From Phoma sp. XZ068 (Eukaryota; Ascomycota; Dothideomycetes; Pleosporales; Didymellaceae): 64,000 bases of DNA. The notes under the pieces were generated by a model, which did no database searches, had not been told where the DNA came from, and was given only the letters and a program-made list of their open reading frames with translations. Positions within the stretch are counted from its first letter, which is position 1, and the number at the start of each line of letters is the position of its first letter. A program made the translations under genes and the position numbers. Below, piece by piece: positions 54,502 to 63,810 of the stretch. Location: contig RBKR01000026.1 of the NCBI GenBank assembly GCA_004835665.1, positions 186,001 to 250,000 on the forward strand. Direction: 5' to 3'.

Positions 54502-55248
54502 ATGGCTTCTTCCGAGTTGGACCCTCAATTCTCTTCTCTGCGGTACCGCCCCGCTCATGCCCTCGTTCCCATCCAGTCGGGTGCTCGCTGCCGCGTCTGC
54601 GCGGTTCTCTACAACGGCACCAGCAAGGACCTTGGCCCCGGTGGCAGCTTCTGCGGTAGAGGATCCTGTATCGCTCTCAGATCAGGCGAGCCAAGGTTCC
54701 CTGAGTTCGTCACTGCCTGCTGCAGAATGCAGGACTCCTTCATGGACTTCTGCAAGAAGAGTCCACCTTTCGCGCCGTGGAAACCTCTGCCTGGCGTGAC
54801 AGCTTCCGAGGCGTGGTGGTGGGAGATGATCAATGTCTTCCAGCAGCAGTGCGAGAACAGCTTGAGCTTTCTCGCCTCCCAGTGGGAGGAGATGCTCAAG
54901 GCTGGCTGGTGTAGCAGTACGTTTTAGTTCGGTTGAACGACAAGAGCTTTGCTAATGAACCACTCAGCGCGTGGAGGCCCGATCGTTGAGATCCGGGAGG
55001 TCAAGTTTGCTCCACCATCCTACTGGTACTCTGGACACTGCGTATTCGCAATCCAGCTGGTCGCCGACGGTTGGTGGATCTTCGATCCAACTGGAGTCCA
55101 GTTTGGGCCGGAGTGGCCTCTGCTCACTCCAATCGATGTTTACTACCACCGCACCAAGTCGAACGAGCCCTGGCGACAGGAACTCTGGCGTTACCGAAGC
55201 CTTGGCACAAGCCGCCGTTGCTTGCTGTCCGATCGACCACCATTCTGA
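54502..55248 (+). CDS. Hypothetical protein with CxxC and Trp-rich region
   Basis: Two exons (54502-54916 and 54968-55248) give 231 residues. The intron is 51 nt with GTACGT and CTCAG ends and lies in phase 1. The N-terminal half contains several Cys (CRVC, CGRGSC, CCRM), then a Trp-rich middle (SEAWWWEMINVFQQQC). The C-terminal part VADGWWIFDPTGVQFGPEWP resembles the protease-like folds of some fungal effector or transglutaminase-like proteins, but I do not recognise a family. Another frame after 55160 (to 55387) also looks protein-like, so the real 3' end may be spliced differently. Confidence 0.55.
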
Positions 55249-55738
55249 TCTTGCTGCTGGGCTAGTGGCAGATGGTGTTCTTCGTGGTCCAGCCTTCATA
55301 TCCACCCAGTACTTGTCTCAGGCCCTTTTATGCCGAGAAGCACTGGTGTTGGTGAGGGGCTGTCCTGCAAGACGCCGTCTGTCATGAGGCCTGTTAGTAC
55401 AGCCGAGAGGAGGGCCCCCTTGACGACGGGTCGGCTGCTCACCTGTATCTACTCAAACAGGTGCTAAGAGCCCTCACACAATCCTGAGCCAGTCCAGCTT
55501 ATACGAACGAAACATCACCTCACATCGTTAAGCTGTGCCCAGCAAACATTCCGACAAGCACAACCCAAGATTCGCGCGACTGCATCTCAATACCACCGAT
55601 ACCAAAATTGTTTCCAGTTTCACACCATGCATACCTGCAAGCTTGAGATGAGGAGTCAATTAATGTAATGGAGAAGGTTACGTGATTGGCCGACTTTGAT
55701 GACCGGAACGATTATGATGGGTGTGATGTGATCACCGC

Positions 55739-56013
55739 ATGGCTGCGCATTCTTCCGCACGAATAGCCGCGCCTTCAAAACCTACGTTTTCTTTCTTTGT
55801 TCGACCACCACAACTGCGACGGTAAGTATTTCGAAGCAAACTTCAGATACTTCTGCTAACAGAGTCGCTAGAAACCAAATGACCCCTTCGCAAGCCCCGA
55901 ATCACGAAGTCGCAATACACGGCGTTCTTGGAACGGACATAGTCGTATCGCGCAAGCCCGCTGTCTTCCGACCGCACTGCCTCGGCAACAACGCATTCCA
56001 CTTCCTTCGATGA
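55739..56013 (+). CDS. Small candidate gene, 74 aa, presequence-like N-terminus
   Basis: Two exons (55739-55821 and 55872-56013) join in frame across a good intron (GTAAGT, GCTAAC branch, GCTAG acceptor). The first 28 residues are rich in Arg/Ser/Ala with no acid and resemble a mitochondrial presequence. No family recognised. Very short, so it may be chance. Confidence 0.3.
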
Positions 56014-56370
56014 TTACACCCATACAGCTCATCATCAAGCCACAATCGCCTACGTACGGATATTCAGATTTTGGTGATGGTCATGGAAGCTGGTTGAAGG
56101 TTTCCAGGGTGTAGAGTTCGATTCATGTTCGACACTGTGGTCAGGACCTGGGAACACATGTGGGGCTGGAAACGAAATGGAGGATGTATGTGACTTGTGT
56201 CGAGATATTTGGTATCGATCAAAAGGGTTTGAAGTCTTTTCATGAGTATGGGCAACCATTGGCACCGAATGCGACACCTTCAGTTAGACACCGTGAAATG
56301 GCAATCCATCACTTGAATGAGGATAAAGCGCAAAGATAGAGCCGTGTATGTGTGATATTTATACGAACTA

Positions 56371-56879
56371 TTATACAAGAAGCCATCCTCCCTCAGCAAT
56401 GGGCTCGTGCTCCATCAAGTGCTCAATCGTCGAGTGCCTCAGCTGGCACTGCTTCCACCACGAGACGAGGCCAGCCGGGTCGAGACGACTACAGGTAGTC
56501 AGTACACGCTCAATCACATACTAGCATCGCCCTATCGTGACTACAAGATATCTCACTTACCCTAGAGCTTCTTGAAGACCTTTCTTGGCGGTCTCAATAC
56601 CCGCCTCCTTGTCCTTGATCTCTGCCTCAAGCTTGTTGAGGACTTTGGCGGCGTTGAGGGGCACCTTCGAGAAGGTGACCCAGTCGACGGCGGAGAAGGT
56701 GTTGGCCTCGGCCTGCCTCAAGACAGAGGCGTGGGCGGCGCGGGCTTGGGCGAGCTGAGGGTCATCAGTATCGAAGTTGTGAGTGGACTTTGTTGTATGC
56801 TCACGAGCTGGTGGAGGTCTTCGACCTCGTCAGCGAACATGATCGCCTCTTCGTGGGCGGAGATGATGGTGGAGGACAT
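56371..56879 (-). CDS. Small hypothetical protein, 128 aa, helical
   Basis: Three exons (56879-56805, 56754-56561 and 56488-56371) join in phase with consensus introns (50 and 72 nt). The protein has a helical, charged middle (KVLNKLEAEIKDKEAG, about residues 60-80) and a Trp-containing C-terminal part. No signal peptide or membrane segment. The family is not recognised. C-ending codons and splice signals argue that it is real. A second small minus-strand gene of similar layout lies upstream at 57.3-57.7 kb. Confidence 0.6.
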
Positions 56880-57319
56880 TGTGGGAGTATTTGATTGGTT
56901 TGAATGATGAGCTGTTGGTGTGAGTACGAAGTTTAGGGGCTTCAAAGTCGAGATACTTACGATTTGGAGGTGTGTGTTGGTGAGAGACATGCAATGGACG
57001 CAAAATTGCATTTGACTTTACTGTCTACGCGCTAACCTACGAGCTTTGCGCTCACCTCGAATTTCTCAATTGCAGAATTCAAGGCAACTTTGAGGTCACA
57101 GTCAATCAGTTACCTGGGCACAGGGACTCGTTAGTAAGAACGATGGCGACTCGTGATTTCAAGGCAGAGAGGAGCGATTCACCACTGGCATTGGAAACTA
57201 CTGTGGTCACTGTACGAGATCTCAGGCAGCAATGGAGGTTCGGTGATGGAGACACAATCATGATGTATTTTTACAACTATTTGTACAATTGAAAGACCAT
57301 GGGGTTCATGGCTAATCCC
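56880..57319. other. Promoter between two small genes
   Basis: No gene. Carries the 5' flank of the 128-aa gene. Confidence 0.5.
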
Positions 57320-57668
57320 CTACAGCCAGGCGAGAATGCGGGCGTTGAGGTGGCGGCGGCTTTGCAAACCTGTCAGTATGGGCTTGCAAAGAAGCAATGC
57401 AGCTGTAGCTTACCGGCAGCGGCGGCGGAACTTGATCTCCTCTTCGAGGAGGTGGATGGCGATGAGGCGAGGCTTGAGGGCCTCTTCGGTGAGGGCCACG
57501 CCCAGCTGCGGTGCTTCCTCGCGGCGGAGCTACTTATGATCAGCGAGCTGTGTGGCGACCACAAACTGCGTTGCTTACGAGGATGTGCTCGAAGAGCAGG
57601 TCGAAGGGGAGCGAGGTGGTTGCCAAGCGGGCGAAGCGGTTGGCCGGAGCCGTGTTGGAGGTGGACAT
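57320..57668 (-). CDS. Small hypothetical protein, 81 aa
   Basis: Three exons (57668-57579, 57529-57414 and 57359-57320), with introns of 49 and 54 nt, give a basic, helical protein with an Arg cluster (KFRRRCRRRHLNARILAWL) at its end. An alternative acceptor 8 nt upstream of 57359 would change the last residues. No family recognised. Splice signals and C-rich codon use support it. Confidence 0.5.
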
Positions 57669-59404
57669 TGTGTTTGGTGTAGCTGTTTCACGAGTTAGAG
57701 AGCTGTTTCAGCTGTAATCATGTCTGTACTTACGAGTGTAGTTTGATGTTGTTGCCCTTCAGCAACAAGTCGCGCCGACCAAAACATCACCACGCACCAC
57801 GCACTGACCACGTCGTCACCGTCACTGATCATTTGCAACAACAGAAATCAAGATTAGGCAGCGCTTTATGACCGATTGGACTCAGTATGTGATGTAGTGC
57901 GTCAACACGGTGCCAGTGTACGCCCAGATGTGAAGCAGTCACCACGGCTGAGCGTGGCCAGCTTGCAAAGTTTGAGACCAACAGAAGCTGTACACGATCG
58001 CAAAATTGACTTTCTGCAGGCAAATGAAGCTCGTACAGCTACAGAAAGGAGCGCAACTGGTCAATGTCATCACAGCATCAGCAGCATGGCACAACCTGCG
58101 AATGGGCGAGATAGGAACTGAGGGATTGACTTCTTCCTCAAGTGCTTGACTTGTCAAGCAGCTCAATGAAAAAGGTCGCGACAGCTGGAGGTAATGCAAT
58201 ACCAGCGTCACTGTGGTCTATGATGAGTACGAGCAAGCTCAGTGACCCAAAGACCGGTGCCAAAAATTGCGAGTTTTACCTCGACTGATCCCCAACACTG
58301 CAAATGTCAGTGTAGGAGGAAGCTCTCGGTGGGGGGGAAAACCACCGGGGGGATGAGAAGCTAAGGATTGAAATGGGAGGGGGGAGCCGTTTATATAGAC
58401 CGTGCCAAGCCTCGTTAGTCATCCCTGGTCACGAAGAGGGATGCAGAGACCCGTACCCCTGCCCCCGATGATCTCCCGGCCTGCAGCCTGTGCTTTAGAC
58501 GGTGAATGAGTGTAAGCTAGCCTCCTGGGGAGGCGGTCAAGAGGTGGGCGAGCTGTTGTCGAAGGTACAGAGCTCAGGACGGTCACTGTATTCACAGTAT
58601 ACAGACATGGTGTGCAGTACACGGAGCTACGTTCAATGCTCACTGACGCTCAACCCATTTCCCAGTGCTTTACTACAAGATCCACGTCTTTCACAACATT
58701 TGACCATAAAGCCAGCCTCCCTGGCGCTCGTGATGTATCTGGAGGGCTCAGTCTGGTCATAGAGAGCAAGCAACCGAGCAACACTCTCATATTTCGGCAT
58801 TGCTAGCTCATCTGAGTACATTTCGAGGAGCTGAGGCTGAGAGACGCCAGGAGATGATCGAGGGAGCGGTTTGGAGATGTCGGGGAGGTGCTCTAGGAAA
58901 GTCACAGCTATATGTCAGAAAACTCATCGAGCTGCTATCAGTCTGTGGCACACAGCTCCAACACATCACACTGCCTTGGCCATGCGAGCCAAACCATGTA
59001 TTGCAGAAGTCTTGAGTTTCTCTCTTTTCAGTGCAGATGACAGACTATTTGGACAGTGAGTGCAAGGTGGTGAGAAAAACCGCGTTCTGGCTTTGTGGAC
59101 TTAGCAGAAAGACGGGTCGCCTTGAGCATGTGCGCACACACAAGCACTGCGCCTGAACCTGCACCTAGACCTGCCTTTGATTGAATACAGCTCAGTACCT
59201 GTAATTGCACCACCTTGAGGCCATGTTAAATCCCGCATCGAGACCGAGTTGCAAGCTGATTTGGCGCTCCGTGACCGTCACCGTCACCGTAGCCCGGAGC
59301 AACTGAGCCAACACGTGCCTATTTCATTACGTTTGTCAAATTTGCGCCCCTCTCTCTTCACCCCCATAACCCCTCACTCTGCAAACAAAGCAACACACAA
59401 CACC
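57669..59404. other. Intergenic with G-rich tract and TATA-like element
   Basis: No gene supported. Plus-strand G runs (7, 6, 3 and 6 G) lie within 58329-58386, followed at 58390-58399 by TTTATATAGA, a TATA-like element. A minus-strand frame at 58633-58905 looks mildly protein-like but has no start or linkable exon. Confidence 0.45.
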
Positions 59405-59953
59405 ATGCCTTTCAAAAAGCTCTTCGACTGGCTTTCTTCCTGCTGGCCGTTCAAGTTTGCAGCTCCTTCTGCGAAAAAGACGGCTTTGTACTCGCACCCA
59501 AACACTGCACTGTCGCTTTTGACCTCGCCAGTGACTGATCAGAGTCAGCCTGGCTCTCAAGGTACGTTCACTGCTCACAATCTCGCACTGCGTTACGACT
59601 ACTGACCACGACTCCTCCAGCCTCCTCGCCAGTGTCTAACAGACCTGGCTGAGTCCTCGGAAGCTCCTCCTCTCGTTCCTAACCTTCACACCCCTCCACC
59701 GACGCTAGTCAACGGAGCACTCCAAACAAACTCGCTCGAACAGTTTGGCTGTCAGGTGTGTGTTTGCGAGCTCCAGCTCACTCCCAAACACCAAGTCACT
59801 CGCGGTAAGCAATCCCCTTCGCATACAACACCAACGGCAGTGATAATGAGCTGCTTTCTACAGAACCTCCAACCGGATGGTCTGATTGTGGATAACGATC
59901 AAACCTCCAAGACGGATCTGGCTGTGAACCACCCATTGGGTATTTCACGCTGA
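59405..59953 (+). CDS. Small ORF at the head of the snoRNA host region
   Basis: ATG 59405 opens a frame MPFKKLFDWLSSCWPFKF... to a donor GTACGT at 59562. Joined to 59643 (acceptor CTAACAG), it continues to a stop at 59953, 155 residues in total. Ser/Thr/Pro-rich, with no recognised domain. A further GTAAGC donor at about 59805 would alter the frame and lead to an early stop. It may be the protein-like 5' exons of the transcript that hosts the snoRNAs downstream rather than a conserved protein gene. Confidence 0.35.
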
Positions 59954-60085
59954 GCCTACAGTCGCTACACTTGTTTTCGTTTCTTCACTCGAGCTTCGCT
60001 GACATTGCGCATCTAGGGAAGGTCCTTGAGGTGAGCGTCGTGGTGAACTGAGAGGTACGTTGTCACTGTTTTCGATTCGAGTTTG

Positions 60086-60152
60086 CTGCCATGATGACCA
60101 CAACAGCATCGTCGTTCAACTGAGGCCTGACGATACAACTCTTCTGAGGCGC
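60086..60152 (+). ncRNA. Box C/D snoRNA, array copy 1
   Basis: C box ATGATGA 60091-60097, D' CTGA 60120-60123, C' TGACGA 60128-60133, D box CTGA 60144-60147. Terminal stem TGCC/GGCG with one G-U pair. The segment before D' (about 22 nt, ending CGTTCAA) is the candidate guide. The C'-D interval is only ~10 nt, so the D guide is probably not used. Confidence 0.75.
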
Positions 60153-60306
60153 TCATCTACTTCTTGTTCTGCTTTGGCTTTGAAGCTCACAGCTAACCGG
60201 TGCTTCACAAGGATACAATGGCACGTTAAGTCGAGACAAGCACAGGTTGCTCGATCGAGAGATGGAGAGGTACGTCAGTCATCCTTTGTTCCCAATTCGA
60301 CTTTCG

Positions 60307-60376
60307 CGGTTATGATGACCACAAGCACTTCCATCTTCTTCTACCGAGGCCTGATGATAAAGCTTTTCTGAGGCGC
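60307..60376 (+). ncRNA. Box C/D snoRNA, array copy 2
   Basis: C box ATGATGA 60312-60318, D' variant CCGA 60344-60347, C' TGATGA 60352-60357, D box CTGA 60368-60371 followed by GGCGC. The terminal stem uses G-U pairs. The segment before D' differs completely from copy 1. Confidence 0.75.
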
Positions 60377-60519
60377 TGGCGCTCTTCATCCTCCCTGTTC
60401 TGCTTTCGCTTTGAAGCTCATAGCTAACTCGTGCTCCATGGAGACGCAGTGGTATAATAAGTCGACAAGCATACGCTGCTTTGAGAGGTACGTCTCCCCT
60501 GTTCCTGATCCAAGTTTCG

Positions 60520-60585
60520 CCGCCATGATGACAACATCTTCATCCTTTCACTGAGGCCAGACGAGAGAACTTTTTTCTGAGGCGC
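60520..60585 (+). ncRNA. Box C/D snoRNA, array copy 3
   Basis: C box ATGATGA 60525-60531, D' CTGA 60551-60554, D box CTGA 60577-60580. Stem CGCC/GGCG of four Watson-Crick pairs. Guide segment between C and D' ends CATCCTTTCA. The C' box is degenerate (AGACGA). Confidence 0.75.
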
Positions 60586-60724
60586 GCTGGATACACACTG
60601 TTCTATCTTTGTTCTGGAAGGTCACAGCTAACCGGCGCTTCACAAGGACACAAGTATGACCGGTCAACAAGCATACGGTGCTCGACTGAAAGGTACGTCT
60701 TCCCTGTCCCCGATCTAAGTTTCG

Positions 60725-60787
60725 CTGCCATGATGACCACATTTTCGGCCTTCTACTGAGGACAGATGAGAGAACTTTCTGAGGCGC
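60725..60787 (+). ncRNA. Box C/D snoRNA, array copy 4
   Basis: C box ATGATGA 60730-60736, D' CTGA 60756-60759, D box CTGA 60779-60782. Stem TGCC/GGCG. Guide segment ends GGCCTTCTA. C' degenerate (AGATGA). Its C'-D part resembles copy 3, so copies 3 and 4 are close relatives. Confidence 0.75.
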
Positions 60788-60927
60788 TCTTCACAACTAC
60801 CATCACACCTTCATTCTTGAGGTCACAGCTAACTCATCCTCCATGGAGACATAGTGGCATCACAGATCGAGACAAGCATACGCTACTTTGCGATGTACGT
60901 CACCCCTTCTTCCCAATCCGACTTTCG

Positions 60928-61000
60928 CTGTTATGATGAATACACCTTTTTCTATCTTGTTCTTGTACAGAGGCCTGACGACACCACGTTTCTGAAGCGC
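60928..61000 (+). ncRNA. Box C/D snoRNA, array copy 5
   Basis: C box ATGATGA 60933-60939, C' TGACGA about 60976-60981, D box CTGA 60992-60995. D' is degenerate (CAGA). The stem is TGTT/AGCG: the base after the D box is A instead of G, matched by T on the other side, a compensatory-type pair. Guide segment contains TTGTTCTTGTA and resembles copy 6. Confidence 0.7.
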
Positions 61001-61149
61001 TCTTCATACCTACCATTACACCTTCGTTCTAAAGATCACTGCTAACTCTTGCTTTACACACAGAGTGGCACGACAGGTCTGATGGAGTCACTGCTAAGCA
61101 TACGGCGCTTGATTGAAGGTACGTTGTCTTTGTTTTTCATTTGAGTTTT

Positions 61150-61222
61150 GCGTTGTGATGATCACTACTTATTCTCGTTCTTGATGTACTGAGGCCTGAC
61201 GATACGATTTCTCTGAGGCGCA
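61150..61222 (+). ncRNA. Box C/D snoRNA, array copy 6
   Basis: C box GTGATGA 61155-61161 (allowed R=G), D' CTGA 61189-61192, C' TGACGA 61197-61202, D box CTGA 61213-61216. Terminal stem TGCGTT/GGCGCA, six pairs with two G-U. The segment TCGTTCTTGAT before D' is an 11-nt complement of the conserved 18S stretch ATCAAGAACGA. The match starts 3 nt upstream of D', so the D'+5 rule would point to the U of AAUCAAG. Confidence 0.75.
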
Positions 61223-61411
61223 CTGGATACTCATTGTTCTATCTTTGTTTTGGAGATCACTGCTAACTCGTGCTTATACACATAGTGGTATGACAGGCTT
61301 ACTGCCCGAGGTCGTCTCGACGCATAGCACGAGCAGGTACTTATGTAGAATATCTATATACCACACCGTTTTCCTCCTCACTTCAATGCATTCTGCTCTG
61401 TGATGTCTCTC

Positions 61412-63810
61412 CTACTCCTTCTCCAAGAAGTCCGCCGCGCCATCAATAACCTTCGCACTGATACCAACCCACTTCCGTACCTTCGCGTCGTCCTCCTCGT
61501 CCACACCCTCAACGATACCAGGGAATGTCGCGCCCGCATACCCCGTCCACTTTCCCGGTGCAAAAACAATGTGCTTGAACCACGGTCTGTCATCCAGACC
61601 TTCTGGGTGCAGGAATTGCCGCTCGAGTAACTTGTACTTGGTATTGGCGTTCCTGATGGCGAGTAGCAGACGGACACGCAGCCAAGGCTTCCACCACGGG
61701 ATGTCGGCGTGGTAGTAGTCGTCGAGGAGCTGTGCGGCGACGCCGTCGTGGATGGCGGCTGCGAAGGAGAAGTGGCTAGCTGCGTGATCTAGCGGCGCAA
61801 AGACATGTTCGTCTACCACGAACTTGGAGTCTTTTGCTTTTTGCTTGACCGAGTCAATGTACTTGCCCAGACCCGTGGCGTAGTCTACAGCGCTCAGTTG
61901 CAGGACTGGCGTCTCGACCAGGTTCGCTGCCACGAGCGCCCACACGCGTGCGATGGTGGCGTGGTAGTGGAAGCCCGGGTCGCCGAAGCGATTCATCCAG
62001 TCGAAGGAGTCGTAGTTGCTGTGGTAGTGGTATATGGGATCTTTGGGGCCTTCGCCGAAGCCCATATCGATGGAGGGGATGCCGGCGAAGTCTTGGAAGG
62101 CGGTGAAGTCGGAGCCAGAGCCCATGGTGGAGATGTGCTTGTCCCAAGTATCGAAGACGGATTGGCCTGCGACCGTCTGGTTGGGGGATTTGACGAGGGG
62201 AAGGACTTCTTGGACTGCTTTGCTGAGCAGAGGAGCCGCGGAGAGCTTGTAGGAGGGGCCACGTGCGCCGACATCGACGTTGAGGTAGGCGACTGCAGAG
62301 CCGGCGAGCCAGGGCAGGTATTCTTCAACCCACTCGGTGCTGCCAACCAAGCCGTATTCTTCGCCGTCCCAGCTTGCGAATACGATGGTTCTAAGGGGCT
62401 TCCAGCCTGCCTGGAGGGCGATTCCGAAGCTTCGGATGACCTCATTGAACGCCGCCGAACCGCTGTTGGGGTCTCCTGCACCGCCAGCGATCCAGGCATC
62501 GCGGTGGTTGCCGAGCACAACTACCTCATCCGGGATGGTGCCGTTGATGACGCCAATCACGTTCCAAAGGGGTGTTGTGACGTACTCTTGTTCATTTACG
62601 AGGTTCAGTGTTAAACCTTCAGGGGATGGACCGATGTTGTAATCGACGCCTTTGTAGTCGAGACCACCGCCGTGCCAGGACTTGCTGAAGGATGAGGCTT
62701 TCGGGCCATGTCCGTTCAGAGCCTTGAGCAGTGGAAGAGCGTCTAGGTATGAGATAGGCAAGGAAGGTATCGAGGGGATGGCGTGGTCCACGGGCAGACG
62801 GGGGACGCCAGGTTTGGATGGGTAGCCCGGCGTCGTAGGGTCGCCAGGAGCGAAGCCTTCAATGTGTTAGCAGAGTAGATGCAGCAGACTGAGACAAGGC
62901 ACTTACTCAAGAACTGCACACTGCCTCTTTGGACACTGCTGGGTTCTCTTGCCGGGCCGTCGGGGTATGTTTTGACTCCGTTCTTCTCCGTGACCTCGCC
63001 ATCATCACCGGGATCACTGTACAAGACCGCGCCAATCATGCCAAATTCTTGCGCGCGCTTAACCTTCAGCCCACGGAAGATGGCGCCATACTTGGCCAGC
63101 GCTATCTTCCCCTTTAGGTCAATCTTTGCAGCCTTCAAGTCTTCAAAATCCTGGTAGGTGCCGTAGTTGACGAAGACGTAGCCCCCTGTGACGTTGCCTG
63201 AGGCGCTGTAGCCGTGGAATGTCGGGATCCTGTCCGCAGACTGGCTCGCCTTGTCCTCCTTCAGCACATTCTCCTCCAAGCTCGCCTCGAACTTGACATT
63301 GTCCTTCTCCAACAACGCCAGACGGTGGCCCTTGGGATAGTTGATGTAGACGTCGTAGTCGACGATGGTGCTCTCAATGCCAAACTCCTGCCAGCGCTCC
63401 TTGGTCCACAGCGCCTGCGTCAGGTTCTTGCCCGCCAGATGCGGCCCACTCGTATAGTATTCGCTCCATTCGCGTGCCTTGTCTGCGTCGGGAGTTTCGA
63501 GCAGAATGGCCTGCAGGTCTTCGTAGTCCAAGCTCGTGCGACGCGCCCAATCCTCGGCAATCTTCTGCGAATGCGCGCCTTCGAAGACGGCAGGCACATC
63601 GCTGTCCGGCTTCCAATCGAAGCTGAAGAGGAGGACCGCTACGAAGCCGCCGACCAGGACTAGCGAGGTCAGGACAGAGGTGCACCAGAACCTCAGGCGG
63701 TGGTGGGGATAGCGGTCGCGCACATACGGCCGCACCTCGACTGTCTGGATCAGCGGCGTGTGCTCGTTGGCCATGGCGCCAGACTTCTCATTGCCTGCGT
63801 CACGAGGCAT
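61412..63810 (-). CDS. M28 peptidase, NAALADase / transferrin-receptor-like
   Basis: Two exons (63810-62907 and 62856-61412) give 782 residues. It is a type II membrane protein: short cytosolic N-terminus, one membrane segment (SVLTSLVLVGGFVAVLLFSF, about residues 43-62), then a PA domain with VFVNYGTYQDFEDL and KYG. The M28 zinc peptidase domain shows NHRDAWIAGGAGDPNSG, the catalytic Glu pair in DGEEYGL and the late His ligand in IYHYHSNYDS. A C-terminal transferrin-receptor-like dimerisation domain follows. All zinc ligands look intact, so it is probably an active glutamate-carboxypeptidase-II-type enzyme of the vacuolar/endosomal system (yeast relatives Vps70 and Tre1). ATG 63774 (MANEHTPL) is an alternative start. 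Confidence 0.92.

Larger units (their letters stand above)
60055..61336 (+). repeat. Tandem array of six 202-224-bp intron/exon modules
   Basis: Module starts, defined by the donor GTACGT, are at 60055, 60270, 60488, 60693, 60895 and 61119. A further GTAC occurs at 61337, so spacing is 215, 218, 205, 202, 224 and 218 nt. Each module contains in order: GTACGT donor, TTTCG-type block, RTGATGA, CTGA-like, a TGAYGA-type C'-like box, CTGA followed by RGCGC, GCTAAC branch site, AG acceptor and a short exon of about 38-60 nt with a shared core AAGCATACG. Stops in the exons show that they are not coding. Confidence 0.85.
60001..61340 (+). ncRNA. Non-coding multi-intron host transcript of snoRNAs
   Basis: I infer a spliced transcript with six introns: 60055-60211, 60270-60449, 60488-60646, 60693-60854, 60895-61063 and 61119-61285. 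All have GTACGT donors, GCTAAC branch sites 14-21 nt before the AG, and exons too short and stop-containing to encode a conserved peptide. Each intron holds one C/D snoRNA whose D box is ~60-80 nt from the acceptor, a distance favourable for intronic snoRNP assembly. Intron-hosted C/D clusters are established in filamentous ascomycetes such as Neurospora and in vertebrates. The 5' end is uncertain and may reach the ORF at 59.4 kb. Confidence 0.65.

Noticed and set aside
58208..58300. ATGATGA...CTGA pair on the plus strand
   Set aside because: Box spacing is plausible but no terminal stem can form and no intron is evident.
58633..58905. 90-codon minus-strand frame with protein-like composition
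   Set aside because: No ATG, an in-frame stop just upstream and no convincing exon to join.
59405..61340. Reading the six modules as coding exons of the 59.4-kb ORF
   Set aside because: The exons contain stops in all useful phases and vary in length by non-multiples of three.
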